DNA of 5,802 nucleotides from an uncultured Clostridia bacterium (GTDB lineage: Bacteria > Bacillota > Clostridia > Christensenellales > Pumilibacteraceae). How positions within the stretch are numbered: position 1 is the first letter of the stretch; every line of letters starts with the position of its first letter. The stretch lies in NCBI GenBank assembly GCA_934277845.1, contig CAKQVV010000109.1, positions 1 through 5,802 on the forward strand, read 5' to 3'. Below the pieces are notes generated by a model. The model did not search any database, was not told the DNA's origin, and saw only the letters and a list, made by a program, of their open reading frames with translations. Positions 5,739 to 5,802 of the stretch are shown here, in pieces. The position numbers and the translations under genes are program-made.

Positions 5739-5756
5739 GATTGTCACGTGACAATC
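5739..5756. repeat. Perfect 18-bp palindrome
   Basis: GATTGTCACGTGACAATC is an uninterrupted 9+9 inverted repeat centred on CACGTG, 10 nt after the CCTTCCCCC hairpin. It may be an edge or part of the same repeat element, or a dimeric regulator site for a gene beyond the window. It has no following T tract, so it is not a terminator. Confidence 0.6.
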
Positions 5757-5802
5757 ATACTATACCCATTTCCGACCTTAAAAGAGTTGCGGGGTCCGGG
5801 AC

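Noticed and set aside
5747..5768. Possible minus-strand promoter with TATAGT near 5758-5763
   Set aside because: No acceptable -35 lies 16-18 bp upstream and no minus-strand gene follows.

Overview
The window reads as chromosomal DNA of an uncultured Firmicutes (Bacillota, probably Clostridia). The reasons are the secG-rnr gene pair, GGAGG-type ribosome binding sites, sigma-A-like promoters with 17-bp spacers, and a fairly GC-rich coding style with AT-rich promoter gaps. The class is an inference from style and gene order. No rRNA or other taxonomic marker is present.

Left part (1 to about 3030), all on the minus strand. Transcription runs right to left: secG (a SecYEG translocon subunit), then rnr (ribonuclease R), a possible 25-codon small ORF, and a rho-independent terminator. 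A new promoter then drives ychF, of which only the first 34 codons are inside the window. secG has its own promoter and is followed 8 nt later by a terminator-like hairpin. rnr shows no promoter of its own, so it is probably reached by read-through. The RNase R has all four catalytic aspartates, but the N-terminal winged-helix domain usual in Firmicutes is replaced by a short basic tail. smpB, the frequent downstream partner of rnr, is not there.

Middle (2948-3304), a divergent intergenic region. It holds the secG promoter on the minus strand, a run of four short GC-rich hairpins (3054-3156), and a near-consensus promoter on the plus strand. That promoter is followed by a small inverted repeat and a strong ribosome binding site for the gene to the right.

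Right part (3305-5558), plus strand. This is a glycoside hydrolase family 78 alpha-L-rhamnosidase-like gene without a signal peptide. Its frame is broken at about 3578. The N-terminal lectin-like domain is in one frame, and the rest, including the whole catalytic domain with its predicted acid and base glutamates, is in another. The break is best explained by loss of 5 nt. Promoter, ribosome binding site and catalytic residues are intact, so this is either a very recent mutation or a sequence error.

Right edge (5559-5802). No gene is seen. There is a compact palindromic repeat of a type common between genes in gut Clostridia, then a perfect 18-bp palindrome. I do not see a new multi-gene system here. 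The points most worth checking are the small ORF after rnr, the truncated RNase R N-terminus, the hairpin between secG and rnr, and the broken rhamnosidase.
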